Shown piece after piece: positions 6,254 through 8,206 of a DNA stretch of 8,206 bases. How positions within the stretch are numbered: the first letter of the stretch is position 1; each line of letters begins with the position of its first letter. The notes below the pieces were generated by a model that saw only the letters and a program-made list of their open reading frames with translations, ran no database searches and was not told the DNA's origin. The translations under genes were made by a program, and so were the position numbers. The DNA comes from Sinorhizobium sp. (lineage in GTDB: Bacteria; Pseudomonadota; Alphaproteobacteria; Rhizobiales; Rhizobiaceae), in contig JAPSJG010000155.1 in the NCBI GenBank assembly GCA_031178305.1, positions 1 through 8,206 of the forward strand, written 5' to 3'.

Positions 6254-7063
6254 ATGGCACAGCTCAACGTCGCACGAGAACCTTCGATGGATGAGATTCT
6301 GGCATCCATTCGCAAGATCATCGAGAGCAATGAGACGGGGCCAGGCGCATCCTCCGCTCGACAAACTTTCGAAGAACCGACCGAGGACGAGATTGAGCTC
6401 ACGATCGACTCGGAGATCGAGACGGCCGGGTTCCGTTCTTCGCAAGTGGACATCATGCCGGCGGAGCGGCCCTCGGCCATTCCAGCCGACGAAACCCTTT
6501 CTGGCCCGGCTGCCGCGGGAACGGCGCCGTCGCCGCTCTCCCTCGCCGATGTGGCGGCTCGTGTGCGAGCGGCGTCCGAGCGCCACGCGGCAACTTACGC
6601 AGCACGTGAGCGCGAGGAGGAGAACCCAATGCAGAGCAGTCCCGTGGTGACGTCGCGCATGGCGGCAGTGGCCTCTGCCGCCGGCTCTGCGGCGAGCGTG
6701 GTCTCTGACGCGGCGCCCAGTGCTGCCGTGTTGCCTGGTAATGCTGCGGAGCCGGCGACTGCGACGACAGCCGAGCTGCCCGAACAGTCGACGACGGCGC
6801 AGGCGGCAATTGCCAACGTGGCCGGAGAGGCGGTGAAGGAAGGGGGCGCCATTGTGTCGCCGTCCGTCGGCCGGCAGGTTGCGCGCGCCTTCGATGATCT
6901 GGCGCATGCGGTGGAACAGGGGCCGAGGCGCTCCTTCGACGAGATCGCCGAAGCCATGCTTCGTCCGATGCTCCAGGAGTGGCTCGACGACAATCTGCCG
7001 ACGTTGGTGGAGAGACTGGTGCGCGAGGAAATCGAGCGCGTCGCGCGCGGTCCCAGGCGCTAG
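6254..7063 (+). CDS. popZ: PopZ-like polar organising protein (DUF2497 family)
   Basis: PopZ assembles into a polar matrix that anchors the chromosome origin through ParB and recruits cell-cycle proteins in Caulobacter; in Agrobacterium it marks the growing pole. The 269-residue product has the family's two conserved ends. The N-terminal helix carries EPSMDEILASIRKII (9-23). The C-terminal block (about 205-269) carries VGRQVARAFDDLAHAV, SFDEIAEAMLRPMLQEWLDD and NLPTLVERLVREEIERVAR, the oligomerising helices. Between them lies a long acidic then Ala/Pro/Ser/Thr-rich linker with little predicted structure, matching the disordered spacer of PopZ. It is longer than Caulobacter PopZ (about 177 residues) and closer to the Agrobacterium protein (about 300). 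The linker is where homologues vary most, so database entries may simply read 'DUF2497 protein'. It sits between tolC and valS, transcribed alone as far as I can tell. Confidence 0.8.
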   Translation: MAQLNVAREPSMDEILASIRKIIESNETGPGASSARQTFEEPTEDEIELTIDSEIETAGFRSSQVDIMPAERPSAIPADETLSGPAAAGTAPSPLSLADVAARVRAASERHAATYAAREREEENPMQSSPVVTSRMAAVASAAGSAASVVSDAAPSAAVLPGNAAEPATATTAELPEQSTTAQAAIANVAGEAVKEGGAIVSPSVGRQVARAFDDLAHAVEQGPRRSFDEIAEAMLRPMLQEWLDDNLPTLVERLVREEIERVARGPRR

Positions 7064-7099
7064 AAACATCCGGGCCGCGTTCGGCCGTCAGCCACCCCT

Positions 7100-7203
7100 C
7101 TGCAGCGCCACGTGTCTTTTCAGGCGCACAAAGGTCGCTGCAGCATTTTCAATTGCTGCATGTTTATATTTAAATCAGTTCCGATTTAAGGAAACATGCA
7201 GTA
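7100..7203. repeat. RIME-like intergenic element with two large palindromes
   Basis: The left palindrome ends in perfect 8-bp arms, CTGCAGCG (7100-7107) and CGCTGCAG (7136-7143). The right one has CTGCATGTTT (7156-7165) against AAACATGCAG (7192-7201), then TTAAATC (7170-7176) against GATTTAA (7183-7189), with a 6-base loop; weaker pairs extend it to 7203. A bridging stem, GCAGCA (7140-7145) with TGCTGC (7154-7159), overlaps both. The total of about 104 bp in two large palindromes fits my recollection of RIME1, a dispersed intergenic element of about 106 bp in rhizobia, and the reverse strand resembles a repeat I have seen in many rhizobial genomes. The family name is from memory; the palindromes are directly visible. 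It lies between popZ and valS and could also act as a transcript end for popZ. Confidence 0.7.
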
Positions 7204-7253
7204 GCGAGATGATGAAGGCCGCGTGCCGGGCGCCGCCTTTTTGCCCGCTTGTG

Positions 7254-7282
7254 TTGACTTGCGCCGGCCCATCCGGTTTACA
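7254..7282 (+). promoter_or_regulatory. Candidate promoter for valS
   Basis: TTGACT (7254-7259, 5 of 6 to consensus) and TTTACA (7277-7282, 3 of 6) are 17 bases apart and lie downstream of the repeat element. A start near 7289 would give a leader of about 30 bases. The -35 is good and the -10 weak. Confidence 0.4.
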
Positions 7283-7320
7283 GAACGCTGACATCAATCT
7301 CCAAAAGCGGCCCCCACAGA

Positions 7321-8206
7321 ATGCTTGACAAGACCTACGATTCCGCCTCCGTCGACCCGCGCATCGCGAGGAAGTGGGACGATGAAAACGCGTTTCGTGC
7401 CGGCGCGGGCGCAAAGCCGGGCGCAGAGCCCTTCTGCATCGTAATCCCGCCGCCGAACGTCACCGGTTCGCTTCACATGGGCCACGCGCTCAACAATACG
7501 CTGCAGGACGTTCTGGTCCGCTTCGAGCGCATGCGCGGCAAGGACGTGCTCTGGCAGCCGGGCATGGACCATGCCGGCATCGCGACGCAGATGGTCGTCG
7601 AGCGGAAACTGATGGAAACCCAGCAGCACCGCCGGCAGATGGGCCGAGAAGCTTTCGTCGAGAAAGTCTGGGAGTGGAAGGCCGAATCAGGCGGGCAGAT
7701 CTTCAATCAGTTGAAGCGGCTCGGCGCCTCCTGCGACTGGTCGCGCGAACGCTTCACGATGGATGAGGGGCTTTCCGAGGCCGTGATCGAGGTGTTCGTC
7801 ACCCTCTATAAGGAGGGGCTGATCTATCGCGACAAGCGCCTCGTCAACTGGGATCCGAAGCTGCAGACGGCGATTTCGGACATCGAGGTGGAGCAGGTCG
7901 AGGTCAACGGCAATCTGTGGCACCTGCGCTATCCGCTCGAAGAGGGCGTCACCTACCAGCATCCGATCGCCTTCGACGAAGATGGCAATCCCGCCGAATG
8001 GGAGACGCGAGACTATCTGGTCGTTGCGACGACGCGCCCGGAAACCATGCTCGGCGACACCGGCGTGGCGGTTCACCCGGATGACGCGCGCTACAAGGGC
8101 ATCGTCGGCAAGCACGTCATTCTGCCGATCGTCGGCCGGCGCATTCCGATCGTTGCCGACGAATATCCGGATCCGACGACCGGGACCGGGGCGGTGAAGA
8201 TGACCC
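7321..8206 (+). CDS. valS: Valine--tRNA ligase, 3' end missing
   Basis: The enzyme charges tRNA-Val with valine using ATP in the cytoplasm. Translation from ATG 7321 gives 295 residues and runs off the window; the full protein is usually 880-950. It opens MLDKTYDSASVDPRIARKWD, then the class I signature PPPNVTGSLHMGHAL (43-57, with HMGH in the HIGH position), then WQPGMDHAGIATQ. LKRLGASCDWSRERFTMD and VNWDPKLQTAISDIEVE lead into the CP1 editing domain, marked by VVATTRPETMLGDTGVAVHP and GTGAVKMT. These exact motifs separate ValS from IleS and LeuS. The KMSKS loop and anticodon-binding part lie beyond the window. The start matches the usual N-terminus, but the sequence before it (AGCGGCCCCCACAGA) has no good Shine-Dalgarno. 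Confidence 0.96.
   Translation, partial: MLDKTYDSASVDPRIARKWDDENAFRAGAGAKPGAEPFCIVIPPPNVTGSLHMGHALNNTLQDVLVRFERMRGKDVLWQPGMDHAGIATQMVVERKLMETQQHRRQMGREAFVEKVWEWKAESGGQIFNQLKRLGASCDWSRERFTMDEGLSEAVIEVFVTLYKEGLIYRDKRLVNWDPKLQTAISDIEVEQVEVNGNLWHLRYPLEEGVTYQHPIAFDEDGNPAEWETRDYLVVATTRPETMLGDTGVAVHPDDARYKGIVGKHVILPIVGRRIPIVADEYPDPTTGTGAVKMT

Noticed and set aside
6179..7069. Long open frame on the - strand opposite popZ
   Set aside because: It is an antisense shadow of a GC-rich gene: Arg/His-rich with no family pattern, while the + strand shows conserved PopZ motifs.
7209..7328. 39-codon frame ending across the valS start
   Set aside because: No ribosome binding site; it spans the candidate valS promoter and reads through non-coding-looking sequence.
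1..8206. Possible defence island, CRISPR array, prophage, IS element or toxin-antitoxin pair
   Set aside because: I looked for spaced direct repeats, transposase or integrase motifs and small paired genes on both strands and saw none; the genes are conserved chromosomal ones.

Overview
The window looks like a stretch of core chromosome from an alphaproteobacterium of the Rhizobiaceae, most likely Sinorhizobium/Ensifer or a close relative. The basis is GC-rich third codon positions, rhizobial forms of ExbB, TolC and a PopZ-type DUF2497 protein, and an intergenic element of about 104 bp made of two large palindromes that resembles the rhizobial RIME family. From memory, the order exbB-exbD-pcm-tolC-hypothetical-valS also occurs in Sinorhizobium meliloti; I could not check this. 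All supported genes lie on the + strand.

Layout. 1-1728 is the 3' part of a ComEC/Rec2-family membrane protein, cut by the window start. 1729-2074 is a gap with a short palindrome just after comEC, a candidate 41-codon leader ORF with a good ribosome binding site, and a perfect 11-bp stem-loop inside that ORF. 2075-3501 encodes ExbB and ExbD, which energise TonB-dependent outer-membrane uptake. A terminator-like hairpin follows, and no tonB is next to them. 3691-4350 is a divergent PCMT-family methyltransferase with its own candidate promoter; its stop codon lies inside a strong hairpin. 4629-5990 is a TolC-type outer-membrane channel starting with GTG behind a strong Shine-Dalgarno, closed by a 15-bp terminator. 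6254-7063 is a PopZ-like polar organising protein. 7064-7320 holds the RIME-like repeat and a candidate valS promoter. 7321-8206 is the 5' part of valS, which runs off the window.

How the genes fit together. The exbB-exbD pair forms one translationally close operon. pcm, tolC, popZ and valS look like separate transcription units because hairpins or terminators and promoter-like sites separate them. Most of the window concerns the cell envelope or basic cell functions: DNA uptake, TonB energy, export and pole organisation, plus tRNA charging.

I see no defence island, CRISPR array, prophage, IS element or biosynthetic cluster, and nothing that supports a large undescribed system. The points most worth a second look are the leader ORF and hairpin before exbB, the altered substrate-binding motif in the methyltransferase, the ComEC without a recognisable nuclease/metallo-beta-lactamase domain, and the RIME-like element before valS.
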